A DNA stretch of 7,232 nucleotides. Source: Aestuariivita sp964402685 (GTDB lineage: Bacteria > Pseudomonadota > Alphaproteobacteria > Rhodobacterales > Rhodobacteraceae). Made by a program: the position numbers and the translations under genes. Each line of letters opens with the position of its first letter. The stretch's first letter is position 1. The notes under the pieces are model-generated. The model searched no databases. It saw nothing but the letters and a program-made list of their open reading frames with translations, and had not been told where the DNA came from. Location of the stretch: positions 1-7,232 of the forward strand of contig CAYODE010000180.1 in NCBI GenBank assembly GCA_964402685.1. Reading direction: 5' to 3'. Of the stretch, positions 6,006-7,232 are shown piece by piece.

Positions 6006-6942
6006 ACGATATTTTTCGATGTCTCGTGGATTGTCTTTAACGGGCGGTGGCATCCGTGGATTGTTTACTGCGGCAGCTTTAAGTGAGCTTGAAGCGAAAA
6101 GCGGCCGAAAGATAAATGACTGCTTCGACGTTGTTTCAGGAACTTCTGCCGGTGGAATAATTGCAATCGCGCTTGCGGCAGATATTCCTGTCGTGAAAAT
6201 TAGCGACCTATTCTTCAGTAAAGCACGAGAGATATTTGGTAGCCCTGCGACGCTTAACCCATGGCGAGCGAGGAGGGCTAGTCACGACCCTGTTCGTTTA
6301 GAAAATGCGATCCGTGAGGTTCTTAGCGAAAAGAGCCAAATGCGTATTCGAGATATAACAGGAACGAACATTGTTGTTTCTAGCGTCAATATTGAAAAAA
6401 ATGACATCGTCTACTTTAGTAATGTAGATCGAATTGGTTCTATCCAGTGCGAGGATGCATCTCTGATCGATGTTGCGATGGCAACGAGTGCTGCTCCAAC
6501 GTATTTTCCGCCAAGAAACATTGACGGATCAGCCTATGTTGACGGGGGCATTGTCAGCAACAGTCCAGATTTTGAAGCGCTTCACTTCATGATGAAGCAT
6601 GAGATGAAAACTGCCGACCAGGTCCAGCTGTTGTCAATTGGCACCGGGAAAACGTTCTATAGTTTCGATAAATCCGAAAAACTTCGGCACGGCGCATACG
6701 ACTGGATGGCCAAGCACCAACTAATCGATCGCATTATATCACTGCAAGAGAGCAAAGCTTCTGATTTCACGTCAGACATTCTCAAAAACCGTTATCTTCG
6801 AATCGATGCGCATTTTGACTACGAGATCAAGTTGGACGAAGTAAATGCTGAGCGGCTTGCACGACTTGCGGAAAGAGGGGCCCAAGCGGCAAGAGCGGCT
6901 TGGGACGCGCATCCAAGCCATGTGGCTAGCTTTCTACGCTAA
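5989..6942 (+). CDS. Patatin-like phospholipase, CapV-like effector candidate
   Basis: A 317-residue patatin-family lipid acyl hydrolase. All core elements are present: the oxyanion-hole loop SLTGGGIRG (16-24), nucleophile elbow GTSAGG (51-56, catalytic Ser53), the conserved SAAPTYFPP segment (167-175) and YVDGG with catalytic Asp185. There is also a late SIGTG strand (216-220). There is no signal peptide, so it should act from the cytoplasm on inner-membrane phospholipids. Size, the immediate N-terminal catalytic domain and motif spacing resemble CapV, the cGAMP-activated phospholipase of CBASS, but no CD-NTase gene lies beside it. ATG 5989 is chosen because it overlaps the preceding stop by 17 bases. 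ATG 6019 (residue 11) would place the start closer to GGGxRG, as in many relatives, and neither has a clear Shine-Dalgarno site. The family call is very secure; the activation mechanism is unknown. Confidence 0.92.
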   Translation: MTKPPERYFSMSRGLSLTGGGIRGLFTAAALSELEAKSGRKINDCFDVVSGTSAGGIIAIALAADIPVVKISDLFFSKAREIFGSPATLNPWRARRASHDPVRLENAIREVLSEKSQMRIRDITGTNIVVSSVNIEKNDIVYFSNVDRIGSIQCEDASLIDVAMATSAAPTYFPPRNIDGSAYVDGGIVSNSPDFEALHFMMKHEMKTADQVQLLSIGTGKTFYSFDKSEKLRHGAYDWMAKHQLIDRIISLQESKASDFTSDILKNRYLRIDAHFDYEIKLDEVNAERLARLAERGAQAARAAWDAHPSHVASFLR

Positions 6943-6954
6943 GCACTTAGCCAC
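6922..6954. terminator. Possible stem-loop at the end of the rightward operon
   Basis: GTGGCTA (6922-6928) and TAGCCAC (6948-6954) can form a seven-pair stem across a 19-base loop spanning the phospholipase stop codon. An alternative tighter hairpin, GCTAAG-CA-CTTAGC, sits at 6938-6951. No T tract follows, so this is at best a weak or factor-dependent terminator. Confidence 0.25.
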
Positions 6955-7232
6955 TCAACTCACTGAGTCCGAGAGCCTCGCTTTCGTCTTCGCGTTCATT
7001 TCATGTGTCGAAACATCGTTCGCTGGGTCCTAATCACGATGTCAATGGAGCTTGCTACAACGTAATTGTGCAGCAGGGCATTTCTGAGAGAACGTTGAAA
7101 CACGATGAACGCTTTCGCCAGCGAAGAGAGTATTTGAACTTGGGCGTGTGGCGGCAACCCGACACCTTCAAAACCATTGACGTTGCCCCCTGAAACAGGG
7201 CCACGAGGGTGTTAGTGATCCGTCCAAGCAAA
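6943..7232. other. No convincing gene seen after the phospholipase
   Basis: About 290 bases with no supported coding region. A GTG-started reading of 62 codons (7005-7193, plus) and an open stretch on the minus strand across about 7009-7200 both lack a ribosome binding site and family motifs. CCCTG-AAA-CAGGG (7187-7199) is a short inverted repeat near the right edge. No transposase, CD-NTase or integrase fragment is recognisable. Confidence 0.5.

Noticed and set aside
5989..6942. Standard CBASS locus
   Set aside because: Only a CapV-like effector is present; no CD-NTase, Cap2 or Cap3 is encoded in the window.
7005..7193. GTG-started 62-codon reading frame at the right end
   Set aside because: No Shine-Dalgarno site and no family resemblance; the opposite strand is equally open, so coding is not supported.
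7187..7199. Inverted repeat CCCTG-AAA-CAGGG as an insertion-sequence end
   Set aside because: The arms are only five bases, no matching end is found elsewhere in the window and no transposase is visible.

Overview
The window looks like one end of a chromosomal island in a GC-rich alphaproteobacterium. It opens with the 3' half of a tRNA-Phe(GAA) gene on the minus strand (1-46, anticodon loop to CCA). The 5' half is replaced by unrelated sequence, which is what a tRNA-targeting tyrosine integrase leaves at the far end of an element. Everything from about position 47 rightwards should therefore be island cargo. The T-arm and variable-loop sequence is of the alphaproteobacterial tRNA-Phe type; the organism call rests mainly on that and is moderate. 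Base composition is uneven: rows counted by hand range from about 33% to 62% GC, which fits mosaic cargo.

Two compact operons diverge from a regulatory gap at about 4723-4890. The leftward operon (4722 to 271) has three overlapping genes: an unrecognised 337-residue protein, a 778-residue protein with an N-terminal PIN-like nuclease domain and a long helical, TPR-like remainder, and a 378-residue protein with HAD-phosphatase-like motifs in an unusual order. The junctions are an ATGA overlap and a 32-base overlap, so the genes are probably translationally coupled. The combination looks like a defence or stress module of unknown type.

The rightward operon (4891 to 6942) has four nested genes, overlapping by 44, 35 and 17 bases. 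They are a HigB-like RelE-superfamily protein that has lost the usual active-site residues, a HigA-like XRE antitoxin/repressor, an unrecognised 157-residue protein, and a patatin-like phospholipase with an intact Ser-Asp dyad (GGGIRG, GTSAGG, DGG). The phospholipase resembles CapV effectors of CBASS, but the window contains no CD-NTase. The continuous overlaps suggest one system: a toxin-antitoxin-type sensor/repressor pair controlling, or guarding, a membrane-degrading effector. This is the best candidate for something undescribed.

The gap between the operons carries a paired repeat (TTGCRCAACGCGCA twice, 21 bases apart) around an 18-base inverted repeat, overlapping the likely -35 of the toxin operon. 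It is a good candidate HigA operator. After the phospholipase, 6943-7232 shows no convincing gene. No integrase, transposase, rRNA, complete tRNA or CRISPR array is visible.
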